From Entophlyctis helioformis (taxonomy: Eukaryota > Chytridiomycota > Chytridiomycetes > Chytridiales > Chytriomycetaceae), in the NCBI GenBank assembly GCA_025526915.1, contig JAHLKH010000114.1, forward strand, positions 22,625-86,624: a DNA stretch of 64,000 nucleotides, written 5' to 3'. A program made the translations under genes and the position numbers. The first letter of the stretch is position 1, and each line of letters starts with the position of its first letter. The notes below the pieces were generated by a model that saw only the letters and a list, made by a program, of their open reading frames with translations, ran no database searches and had not been told where the DNA came from. Below are positions 54,788 through 64,000 of this stretch, piece after piece.

Positions 54788-57700
54788 ATACCACACTGAA
54801 GATCTGGTTTCACACGTGGCGGGCTACACTTTTCCGCATATTCGACAACAATTCTGGCATGCCAACGCAACCGCTCAGCGACCACGACCGCAAACGAGCG
54901 CTCCAGGCCCGCCTGACACAGCTGGCCGTCGTCTCGCAGTTCTTTGAGGTCTACGCCGACCACGAGGCTGCCGCCATGACTCCGCTGCCCAACTTCCTCG
55001 ACAGAGACTTGGCCCGCCGTGCCCAGCGGCTCGAGTCGTGCAAGCAGCCAAACCTGACACACGTTGTCTCAAAAGGCTCGATCGCCGCGGCCCGCTCCTC
55101 GGACGAGGACGATGCTGCGCTGGCCGCTGCCAACGCCGACGCTGCATTCGATGCCATGCCTGCCCCACCGTCGACCGCTGGCTCGGTCGCTTCTGCCTCT
55201 GCGTCTCGTGCTGCCCACGCAGCTCACAGACAGCTCCCAGCTCTGGCCGATCATTACCGTGCCAACACCGCTGGAACGAATGGCAGCGGCAGAAGCGCAA
55301 CAGCCGGCCTCGGCAGCATCGCACGTGCCCTGTCTGCATCGACCGCCGGCCTGGCATCCGCTCAGTCATCAATGTCGCCATCCATAGCCGATTCGGAGCC
55401 GGTATCGCTCGATCTCTCCATCGATGGCGATTCGGACGACGACTACAGACGCAACGTGGACGACGACGATGCCGATATCGACGGCCGCAGCTTTGGCTCC
55501 AACGAATACGAAGAGGACAACATCAGCGACTACTCTGACGATTCCAGAAGAAGCTCAGAGAGCAGCATGCACGATCACGAGCCGCAGCTGGTCGGTCTGC
55601 GTGCACGCGCTGCCCGCTTCGACAAGGCCGTTGGCCCGCAGTCGTTTCCTCCCATCATCCGTGCACTCTACGATCGGATCGTGCGCCGGCTGCCGCTAGT
55701 TGTTGCCGCCAAGGCAGAGTCTGCCGACTTTCTTGAGAAGCTGGACACGCTGCTTGACCAGGTGTTTCTCGCCACCGCGCGAAAGCTGTTTGTTGCTACT
55801 CGCACGGACACGATGGTAGGTTGCTTCTCCGCGTTCTTGTTCCAGATGCAGTGCACCAGCCGGCTGACAATCGCTCTTGTAAACGATGGAATCGACGGTC
55901 GATTGGCTGTTGTTCGACTCTGTTCTTGGACGGACAGCATCTGGTCATGCACTACTTTTCCATGCTGGTTGACATTGCCGACGAAGAATGGGGCAATGTC
56001 AGTCGCAACCGGCCGCTCTCGGACCCAATGGACATTGACAGTCTCGCCATAGAGATTGAAAAGGTCGCCGCCGAGAGCAGCGATCCAGAGTCCATGTCTG
56101 CCCACGAACGTCTCAAGTACCGCTACGCATCACAGCTGCTCATCTGGCAAAATGTCTACACGCGCCAGCTCGCCAACCGATCCTTCAATGCCGCACGCCC
56201 CATTGTCAGCAGCCCGCGTCTCGACCTTGCTCGCATGAACAAAGCAATGCGCTTCAACAACCTGCTGCGCAAGTTTGTGCGCCAGGGATCGCGCATCGTC
56301 CTGTTTGTGCGCGACTCGCAACTGGCGTACATGAAGGCGGCGGCTAGTTCCAGCAACCTCAGCAGCGCCTCGTCGGACGACCCGTATGCCTCTTCGGCAT
56401 CTTCTGCAGCCTCTGTCGCGCCACCTGCAGTGCCTATCTACTGGCGCCTGATTGCCGGTGCACCCAGCTTCCAGCAGTTGCCGCCCATCTTCCTCGACTT
56501 TATGCAGTCGATCCCCACCATCATTGCATACGTCATGGACAACATCCTGGACGATCCGAGCCGTCTGCAAAAGTGCAGCTTCATCGTGTCCAAGATGCCC
56601 ATCTCATTCATGGTCGTGTCTCTCCGCTTCATCAACCCGTATGTTCCATTGCCAAGACGGGCCCAGCCATTTGCTCTCCATGCCACCAGCTCACCTCGTT
56701 GCCATGCTGTCTACATGCTCCAGAGCTCCCCTCATTGAGCGCGTTCTCCGCCTGTTCCTCTGGCAACCCGCCAAGGGCATCCACTCTCTCTTACAGAAAC
56801 TCGCCGCGCATCTCTGCTCATACGAAGCAACACAGATCCGGTTCAAACGGTACCAAGGCCGCGTTCACGACCTGGCGCGTCGCCACGCCATCGAAGAGGC
56901 TGCCAAGAACCCGACACTTTCGAGCATTGACTCACAGCTGCGTCTCGTTGAGAGCTTTGCCGCTGCCGGTGTGGCTGCATTGACGGCCGATGAGCTCAAG
57001 TTTGCGATTGTGTGCATCCGCAAGCGCGAAAAGACAAGCTTCATTGACGCCCTTGCCGACCCAACCTTGGTTGATCTGGTCGCTCATGTCGCCCATCTCG
57101 CACCAAAACTCCTCAACGACCTGCGCAAGGTGAGCCTGCCTGTTGATGATCTTGGCTGCTGTGTCTCTGCGATGACTTACGCGAGCATCCGCAGTTTGGA
57201 GATCTTGCCTCGGTTGTGGGCCAGTTCTTTGAGGCCGTTCGCAAGTCGCTGGCTATTCTCGAGCGGTACGCCGTGTACAAGAAGCACCGATCCAGCATGG
57301 AGACTCGGTCGCATACCGACCATGCCTCGTCAAGCACTGGCGGCGCAAACACGCCCGTCGATCCCGCGTTTCTTGGCGACGATCTGTACGACGCGCAGTT
57401 TGATGCACTCAGCCGCGAGATTGTGTCCGACATCGAGACGGCCTGGCGCGGGTTCCTCGAGGCGCTGTACCCCGTGCTGCACAATATCGGCAAGGCGGCT
57501 GTCGCTGGCGGCGTTGTTGACTCGATCATCCTCCGCATGGTTGACTGGCTCATGAATGGGCTCATGACCAACCTGCAGTTTGGTGACGAGGACGAGGAGG
57601 ACGAAAGCGACAATGATGTACCACACAGTGTTGTCACTGCTGCCTCGAAGCTCAAGCCCATGGATCCCGTCACCATCTCGTCGACCCACGGTCACAGCAG

Positions 57701-58034
57701 CGTGTCCTTGAATGCAGACGCACGCCAGAGCACCGCATCCACAGTTGCAGATGCAGAGTCGCTCACCGCACACGGCCCGTCTGCATCCAAGGCGAGCGGC
57801 ACGACGGCATATCCCGTCCCATCGCGAGACACGACTCGCCGCAACGTCAGACTCGACCGCGTGCTTGCCATGCTGTCCCAAGACGAGAAAGAAGCGCTGT
57901 GGAAGGAAGTCGATACCATGATGGATATGGCGCTGTCTGGCCTTGACCAGCGGCTGTGGCCCGATTTCCCTCTCATGAACGGCAAGGTGGCCGAGCAGTT
58001 TGTCGTCGAAATCATCAAAGACCTCAACGAGTAG
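54784..58034 (+). CDS. Large acidic/helical protein, possibly PX-associated (DUF3818-like)
   Basis: Exons 54784-55815, 55938-56638, 56724-57129 and 57195-58034; 992 aa, intact. An N-terminal helical part (LTQLAVVSQFFEVYADHEAA) is followed by a long Asp/Ser-rich linker. The C-terminal half contains FIVSKMPISFMVVSLRFINP then LIERVLRLFLWQPAKGIHSLLQK, which resembles the helical region found next to PX domains in fungal lipid-traffic proteins such as yeast Lec1. I did not find the PX domain itself, so this is a tentative similarity. The first ATG overlaps the methyltransferase stop by four bases; an alternative Met at 54859 would remove the overlap. Confidence 0.55.
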
Positions 58035-58147
58035 CGGCCCCCCGCCTCCCTCCTGTTATCTTTCTGTGGCATCAAGTGTGATTTATTGAACCTTTGCATC
58101 TTTACAGCAGAGTGCCTTGCAACCCTTACAATGTCAGCTGTGGAGGG

Positions 58148-60589
58148 CTATTGCGGCAAAATGATCGCCAGCAGGTCCGTGTCTGTAAACTGCGACAGGG
58201 TATCTGGCGAGTGTGCAGCCCCACAGCACAATGCCAGCGTGTCTGTGATGATCGACTGCCACTGGATGTCTAGTCTCAGCCGACTCAACGCGAGCTCGGA
58301 AATCTTGGTTGCTTGCCGTGCATGCAGCCGTGCCAGGCACCGCCTGGTGTGTGACGTATCAGCCATTGATCGCACCAATGCCGACACGTTGGAAGCCATG
58401 CCAGACGTAATGGCTTGTCGTGCCGTGTATCGCGATATCAGCCGAATGGAGTTGGCGATGATGCCGTCGATGCAGATGATGGCCGACACCATTGGCATGG
58501 CTGCCACATCGCTTACGGCGTCCACATGATCAGGCGGTGGATCGGCCGGCCATCCTCTTGACAGGAACTCGTGCAGCCAACCCATCACCCGCGACTGGGC
58601 AGCAAGGCAGCACTGCAGAGCAGCGTCCCACTCGATATCCACACGCACGACAAGCGCGTTCCATGCGGCAGTGTCCACCATGCGCGCCAGTGCAATCGCA
58701 TAGCGCGGTGCCATGTCTTGTAGCGGCGCATGCTTGGCAATCGTGTCAGCCAGCCGCCGCATCTCACCGACAAGTCGGGCGGCAACCGGCTGCAACTCGC
58801 CTGGCTGCAAAAACGCCGGGACAACATACGGTGCGAGCCGGACACGACCGAACCGGGCGATGATGCGGACAAGCGCGCCGACAAGGTCGTGCAAGGGGCC
58901 GGTATCCACACACGGCACATCCGGCACATCCGACAGCGAGCTGGCGAGGCTGGTGGCAGCGGACAGATGGTGGACACACGCATCAAAGTCGGTTGGACCA
59001 CCAAACAGGTCATCGCGCACGCCTTGGATCCATTTGCAGAGGAACTTGTGCGCAAGCGCTTGGTTTCCACTCGAAGCAAGAGACTGCACATGATGCGACA
59101 CGATCGTTGCGCTTGTTGGGTGGATCAGGTGCCGCACTTTGAGCAGTGAACTGATCTGTGTGTCCATGTCCATGTCGCACATGCCCGCGAGCTGCATCGT
59201 GCCATGTTTGTGGGAGTGGTCTGACACGGTGGAGTGATGTGTGCTGTTGAAGAGCGTGGATGCAGTGCATGTCATCAAGCCGCGTGTCGACGAATGTGCT
59301 GTTGCGATGGATTGAGTTGCAGAGCCGTCTGAATGCTCAGCTGCCGGTGCAATAGCCGGTGCGATAGTTGGTGCAACAGCCGATGCTGGCAGAGCTCCTT
59401 GTGATAGCGACGAGGACGACGATGATCGCGACGTGTCCGAGACATCAGGCGAAGGAGTTTTGCGCAGAAACGACTGAATGGCCTGCAATCCGTGGCGGCA
59501 GATGGACGCGGGCGGATGCACCAACTGGTTCCACTCTTGCTTCCCAGATTGACCGCAGTGCTGTCGATGATGCCGCCACAGTCATCGTCGTCATCAGAGA
59601 TCTCGCCGACGTCGCTGCCAAACAGGTACAGGTACTTGAGATTTGCCAGCTGGACCAGGCAGGCGGGCAAGACAGCCAGCCGATTGTGCCGCACATCCAT
59701 GGTCTCGAGCGAGATGAGGTCCTGCAGTCTGGGCAGCTCGCGCAGCCGATTGTCGTTTAAGAGCAGTGTGCGCAGGCTGTGCAGATCGCCAAACAGCTCG
59801 CACGGCAGCACCGATATCGCGTTGAACGACAGGTCCAGATGGCGAAGGCTCGTCATCCGTCCAAGACACGCCGACGACACTGACGGAATGGCGTTGTGCG
59901 ACAGGTGCAGCTCGACAAGGCGGCATGATGGCGGAACGGCCAAGTCGAGGCCCGACAGCAGGTTGTTGGACACGTCCAGTCGCTGCAGGCTGCAGCACGA
60001 GGCGAGCAGTGAGCGAGGCAGGTGCTGGAGCCTGTTGCCACACAGATCCAGCGTGTCGAGATGGACGAGGCCCGAAAACGACGATTCGTGGATGTCGGCG
60101 ATGGCATTCAGGCTCAGGAGGAGCTGTGTGAGCGACGCAAGGCGGCTGATGGATGGCGGTATGGAGAGCAGGTTGTTGCCGCGCAGGTCGAGGATGGAGA
60201 GGGCGTGGCATGTGTCTGTGAGGAACGATGGGATGTCTGCGAGGCTATTGAACGAGGCGTCCAGGATCCTGAGGGTATTGCTGGCGAGCTGGAGCTCGGT
60301 TGGCAGCTGCTGCAAGCCGTTGGAGCCCAGGAACACTGCCTCGAGTGGCCTGCATGCTGTACGGTGAGTCGATGCCACGAGCTGGAGCGTGCGCAGCAGA
60401 CACAAGGCGCAGCACAACAAGCGACATACTGACTGTGTTGAGCAGCGTCGCGCAGCTTGACGCGTACATTGTCGGCAGGCGTGTTGTCGCTGCCGGCCTC
60501 GCTTGCTATGGCACCAGTGGCACAGGCCGCGGCGTCGCCTCCTCCTGCAGCCTACTGCCCAGCTGCGTCAGGTTCAGCGTCGTTGCCAT
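58148..60589 (-). CDS. Leucine-rich repeat protein (apparent frameshifts)
   Basis: Exons 60589-60430 and 60349-58148, about 787 aa if single-base losses near 60520 and 59543 are allowed for. From about residue 55, roughly eleven plant/typical-type LRRs follow (for example LRILDASFNSLADIP, LSILDLRGNNLLSIP, LRHLDLSFNAISVLP, LKYLYLFGSDV), then an acidic run and a cap-like HPPASICRHGLQAI. The C-terminal 450 residues are helical without a known domain. The splice join (Gln-Pro-Leu) is supported by phase and by a strong GTATGT donor. No signal peptide, so probably an intracellular scaffold. Ends 113 bp from the convergent gene at 54784-58034. Confidence 0.7.
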
Positions 60590-61405
60590 CACACATGAAC
60601 GGTACAACAGAAAGGGGTTTACTGCACAACAAGCACAAAGTGGTGACAACAACAGCAATAGCCGCCAACAACCGGCCATGCGATGCACAGCCGCATTCGC
60701 ATATGGAACCAGCCCAGCTGGCCACACCACCTCGATCTCAATGACACCGTCCACGCCACCAAGCCGCCTGAATGTGGTCTCGCCATAGAGATCGACGTTG
60801 CGATGCCGTTCCTCTGCTTTCCACAAACACCCGGCAGCCGGGCAAAAGTCAACGACATGTGCCGTGAGCTCCAGCGACGTGTTGCGTGCGTTGCGGATGC
60901 GCACAGTCTGGAAACATATCCTGTTCTTGTTGCCAAAGCCCCACGCGGCTTCAGAAACGGCAACGGTCGGCACCACCGGCCACACGGTGGAGTTCATGAC
61001 AGGATTTGGGACCGTGCCCTGTGCAAGGATGGCGTTCCAGCGAGGATCGCCGCCTGGCTGGCCGTTGGAGCAGCCAACACCAACGTCGTTGGCCTGGTAT
61101 CCAATCTCTGAGAAGGGCGGATAGCTGGGGAACGGCCCTGTGTATTCGTTGCGAACACAGTCAGTCCAAGGAGACTTGCCGCACACGCTGGCGATGAATG
61201 CACCATGGCAATGAAAGCATGGACGCCGCTGTGTGCACAGCCAGGAATGGCACAGCCACTTGCCATAGTGTGTTGCCTTGCCCCTGACCCACTCCCCCGT
61301 CGTCGGGCCAAGGCCGCTGCCTGGCAGGGATGACGCTGGCAGCAGCTGTGCACGCACCGTCGCAGCGAGCACAACCAGCAGCAGGGCGAACGCCATGGTC
61401 GTCAT
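60506..61405 (-). CDS. Secreted expansin-like (DPBB-fold) protein
   Basis: Exons 61405-61264 and 61137-60506, 257 aa. Signal peptide MTTMAFALLLVVLAATVRAQ. The mature part has GKATHYG, GYQANDVGVGCSNG, VAVSEAAWGFG, ICFQTVRIRNA, HVVDFCPAAGCLW, then VDLYGETTFRRLG and IEIEVVWP: the six-stranded double-psi beta-barrel pattern with the catalytic-type Asp-Phe-Cys-Pro motif. Probably loosens or modifies wall polysaccharide (family inference). The intron uses a GC donor (GCAAGT); the spliced join Tyr-Gly-Pro-Phe restores the family. After the domain the frame continues through a hydrophobic stretch and on into the start of the LRR gene before a stop at 60506, so the true C-terminus is uncertain. Starts 46 bp after the gene at 61452-62337. 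Confidence 0.78.
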   Translation of the reverse strand: MTTMAFALLLVVLAATVRAQLLPASSLPGSGLGPTTGEWVRGKATHYGKWLCHSWLCTQRRPCFHCHGAFIASVCGKSPWTDCVRNEYTGPFPSYPPFSEIGYQANDVGVGCSNGQPGGDPRWNAILAQGTVPNPVMNSTVWPVVPTVAVSEAAWGFGNKNRICFQTVRIRNARNTSLELTAHVVDFCPAAGCLWKAEERHRNVDLYGETTFRRLGGVDGVIEIEVVWPAGLVPYANAAVHRMAGCWRLLLLLSPLCACCAVNPFLLYRSCVMATTLNLTQLGSRLQEEATPRPVPLVP

Positions 61406-61451
61406 GTTGCGGCGAATTGTAGAAAGCCAAACGAGGAAATTCATTATAGGA

Positions 61452-62337
61452 TCACAGGAGTGCGGCCAACGCAGCCGCAACTGCGGCAGAAACGACCATG
61501 AGCGGCGACGAGAGCGACACGGCGGCATTGCCCGTGGACGACCGCCGGTCGTGAGCTTGCACGTAGCCGTGATGGGCGCCACCAGCTGCACCAGCGTGTC
61601 AATCTGGGCATAGTCGGCATAGTACGACTTGGAGTCTTGCAGGATCTTGATGTGCTTGGTCGCGCAGCTGGTGCACAGGAAGGCCGGGTTGAGCAGGCCG
61701 GCTGCAAGAGCGCCGAGATCGGTCGACTTGGTCGTCTTGGTGAGCTCGGCAATCTCCTGCGGGAAGCAGTAGGCGTTGTTGTCCTTGAGGCAGAAGAAGT
61801 TGGACGACAGCTTGAGCGAGCTGTTTGCAAGGGATGCACAGCGGCCCGTGTCAGTCTGAGCCACCGACACGGCACACAGAGAGCCGCTGACGACTGAATG
61901 ACGGCGACAGCGACGGTGCCACACAGACGCCAAACCACCACTCACCTGGCGATGTTGGCAACGTTCTGTGGAGCCGCGGGTGGCGTGGCCGTCGCATTGG
62001 CAGCAGGCAGGTAGATGACCTGGTCGCCGCAGGCAGACTGCAGCGACGACGCAAACGAGTCGGTGGCGGTTGTGCATGATGCCGAGCACAGCCTGTCGAG
62101 GGTGGGTGTGTCGAATGAGTTGACAGTGACGTTGGCGCTGAGCGACGGGACGTTGCAGGCCGCAGTGAACTGGGCGAGTGTCTGGTTGAATGCAGTCGCG
62201 CAGGCGGGCGTGAGGGCCGGGTTGAGCGGCGTCGTGGCCGAGGGGATGGTTGGCAGCGGGATGCTGGGGGCACCCTGTGCGCGGACAAGGGCAGGAGCAG
62301 TGGCAGCGAGGGCAGTGAGCAGAGCAGCGGCGAGCAT
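61452..62337 (-). CDS. Secreted Cys-rich GPI-type protein, paralogue 1
   Basis: Exons 62337-61946 and 61886-61452 (59-nt intron). Signal peptide MLAAALLTALAATAPALVRA. Pro/Thr-rich segment, then TPACATAFNQTL, RLCSASCTTA, SACGDQVIY, FFCLKDNNAYCFPQE, FLCTSCATKHIKILQ and ATCK, a Cys pattern shared with the neighbour at 62680-63552. One base appears missing near 61535; the frame after it gives an Ala/Leu/Val tail ending in Leu-Leu, as in GPI attachment signals and in the paralogue. Several Asn-glycosylation sites. Function unknown; a fungus-specific surface protein or wall-associated secreted protein is the best description. Confidence 0.72.
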
Positions 62338-62679
62338 CGTGTTGAGTTGGTTTGGGCAAGATGCCGCGGGGAATCGCGTGTCCTTTTAATGTCCGCACCA
62401 GCGCCCGCGCCATGTGCACAGACGCGCCAGCCAAGCGTGGAATGCAAGCATGGAGCCCAAGCATGGATTTCAGCCGCAGGATCGGGTGTTGGGCAGCACC
62501 GCGCGCAACACGTCACGCAGTGTGGATGGGCCATTGGATCATGGAGGCGCGCAGGGATCCACGGCCGCAAGCATCCACGCGTCATACTGCCTTGCTCAGC
62601 AGCGTCTGTAAAACCCCATCACTCATGTTCAAAGGAGGCAAGCAATGCGTTTATTCAGCGAACTATACATATGCAATGA

Positions 62680-63552
62680 TCAAAGGAGAGCAGCAGCGAC
62701 GGCCAGGAGACCCGCCGCAATGGCAGAGAACGGAGCCGAGACGGCAGCAAGAGCAGCGTTGCCGGCAGCCTTGCAGGTCGCGACAATCGGAAGCACGAGC
62801 TGCAGAAGCGGAGCAATATCAAACTCATAGGTCGGGTAGTAGGCCTTGGCGTCCTGCAAGATCTGGATGTGCTTGCGGACACAGGTGCTGCACAGGAACG
62901 ACGGGCTGAGGAGGGCAGCAAACGGGTTTGGCGTGCTGCCCGAGGTGCCGGGGGCAGGGGCAGTGGTTGGAATGCCGCTCATCTTGGCAATCTCGGCCAG
63001 CTCCTGGGGCAGACAGTACTTGTCGCCGTCCTTGAGACAGTAGAACGCGCTCGACAGCCTGTACTCGGCAATGAGCGTGGCAACGGTGACGTTCTTGGCG
63101 GGCATCAAGACACCGCCTGGGGTGACGGTGGGAGTGGTGTACAGCAGCTGGTCACCGCAAACGGGCAGGGCCGCCGAAGTGAGCGCGGCGTACGCGCTGG
63201 TGCACGTCGTCGAGCAGACCTTGTCAAGAACCGAGGCGTCAAACGTGGTGCCGATGACCTGCGAAGGGTCGCTGTTGACAATCTGGCAGCTGGACCTGAT
63301 CTGGAGGATGGTCTGGTTGAATGCAGCGGCACAGGCGGGCGTGAGGTTCGGGTTGAGCGCAGGGACGCTGGTGGCAGAAGCAGGCAAGCCGCTGTCTGCA
63401 GACTGGGTGACGGCAGGAGGCGGGGCAATGACCGGGAGCGTGGGCGAGGTGCCGCTTGTAGCAGAGGCAGGCGACGGGGCAGGCAGCGAAGACGACTGCG
63501 CAAAGGCAGCGGGCACGGCAGCGAGGGCAACGGCAACGAGAGCGGCAATCAT
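62680..63552 (-). CDS. Secreted Cys-rich GPI-type protein, paralogue 2
   Basis: 290 aa, single exon, intact. Signal peptide MIAALVAVALAAVPAAFAQ, Pro/Ser-rich spacer, then TPACAAAFNQTIL, VCSTTCTSAY, PVCGDQLLY, FYCLKDGDKYCLPQE, FLCSTCVRKHIQILQDAK, VATCK and a hydrophobic C-terminus (AIAAGLLAVAAALL) preceded by small residues, consistent with GPI anchoring. Tandem paralogue of the gene at 61452-62337, which differs by having one short intron in the middle. A tract GAGGTGGTGTG repeated about four times lies just upstream (63570-63625). The 342-bp spacer 62338-62679 holds no other gene. Confidence 0.82.
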   Translation of the reverse strand: MIAALVAVALAAVPAAFAQSSSLPAPSPASATSGTSPTLPVIAPPPAVTQSADSGLPASATSVPALNPNLTPACAAAFNQTILQIRSSCQIVNSDPSQVIGTTFDASVLDKVCSTTCTSAYAALTSAALPVCGDQLLYTTPTVTPGGVLMPAKNVTVATLIAEYRLSSAFYCLKDGDKYCLPQELAEIAKMSGIPTTAPAPGTSGSTPNPFAALLSPSFLCSTCVRKHIQILQDAKAYYPTYEFDIAPLLQLVLPIVATCKAAGNAALAAVSAPFSAIAAGLLAVAAALL

Positions 63553-63725
63553 GCTGATTGACTGGTGGGGCGAGGTGGTGTGGAGCGAGGTGGTGTGGAG
63601 CGAGGTGGTGTGGAGCGAGACGGGGCAAGTGCAGCCAACAACGAGCGGCGTTAAATAGGTGCACCGGTGCACGGCCACATGCCGTTCTTTGCCAAGCAGA
63701 CCCTGCGATATGATTCATTCCGACG

Positions 63726-64000
63726 TCACATGAGCGGCCAAGCAGCACTCGCGAGTGTGCACACAACAGCGGCCCATGCCACTGACCGTGGCGCACGAGG
63801 CAACGCAGCGCTCTTGTCGCTGTTGGCTGCATCGCGGCCCGCAGTGCCAGGCGACGGCGACGGCGACGGCGTCACAGCCGGACATGCGGCAATGGCAGTC
63901 TTGGCAAGCTCGACGGTGCTCTCGACCAGCTTGTGATCCACAAAGTACGTTCTGCCGGCATCCCAGGACAAGCACCTGCCGACGCGCACAGTTGGAGCAA
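63726..64000 (-). CDS. C-terminal end of a further protein (partial)
   Basis: An open frame enters from the right edge and stops at 63726, about 91 codons. It reads VRVGRCLSWDAGRTYFVD then LVESTVELAKTAIAACP, a Pro/Ser spacer and a hydrophobic end (SVAWAAVVCTLASAAWPLM) that resembles a GPI signal. With two secreted neighbours this may be another surface protein, but the visible part is too short to assign, and chance openness in GC-rich DNA cannot be excluded. Confidence 0.4.
   Translation of the reverse strand, partial: APTVRVGRCLSWDAGRTYFVDHKLVESTVELAKTAIAACPAVTPSPSPSPGTAGRDAANSDKSAALPRAPRSVAWAAVVCTLASAAWPLM

Overview
The window is nuclear DNA of a fungus, most likely an early-diverging one. 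Genes are dense on both strands and GC-rich. Most introns are 59-130 nt with GT..AG ends, although a few are longer (259, 429 and 477 nt). The gene set is fungal: a divergent FTR1/FET3 iron-uptake pair, HIS3, arginase, D-amino-acid oxidase, an NHP6-like HMG protein, phosphatidylinositol synthase, ABCC and ABCG transporters, a PMC1-type calcium pump, a polyglutamine homeodomain factor and a wall-type Ser/Thr-repeat surface protein. I cannot name the species.

Layout. (1) 1-5941 is the left arm of a roughly 6-kb inverted duplication. Its right arm is 39961-45968, about 34 kb away. Each arm carries a tRNA-Gly(GCC), an EF-hand-like membrane protein, a small single-span membrane protein and a three-exon gene joining a ubiquitin-like domain to a protein kinase (Crinkler-like architecture). 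The kinase gene is open in the right arm and broken by several indels in the left. The arm ends inside the mitochondrial ribosomal protein L2 gene, so the right arm holds only the 3' part of L2, 51 bp from the PI synthase start codon. (2) 5.5-16.3 kb: L2, arginase, POP4, FTR1, FET3, DAO, HIS3. (3) 16.5-25.7 kb: calcium pump and ABCC transporter. (4) 25.8-32.7 kb: a very large surface protein with a von Willebrand A domain and about eleven 432-bp tandem repeats. (5) 32.7-39.9 kb: homeodomain factor, HMG protein, PI synthase. (6) 46-49.3 kb: a decayed gene and an ABCG half-transporter. (7) 49.5-58.0 kb: four same-strand genes almost touching each other. (8) 58-64 kb: an LRR protein and a cluster of secreted proteins (expansin-like and two GPI-type cysteine-rich paralogues), with another partial one at the edge.

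Two cross-cutting points matter for any reader. Several conserved genes (L2, FET3, DAO, ABCC, ABCG, BTB, LRR, the surface protein) are interrupted by single-base losses at places where family alignment says the frame should continue. Either the assembly has residual indel errors or these genes are decaying, and gene-loss claims here should wait for read-level evidence. Also, three introns use GC..AG boundaries with the same GCAAGT donor.

Functionally, FTR1 and FET3 form the high-affinity iron permease/ferroxidase complex. Calcium pump, ABCC and ABCG are membrane efflux systems. The surface protein, expansin-like protein and GPI proteins are cell-surface or secreted products. The most unusual content is the inverted duplication with its UBL-kinase gene, the repeat surface protein and the operon-like run at 49.5-58 kb.
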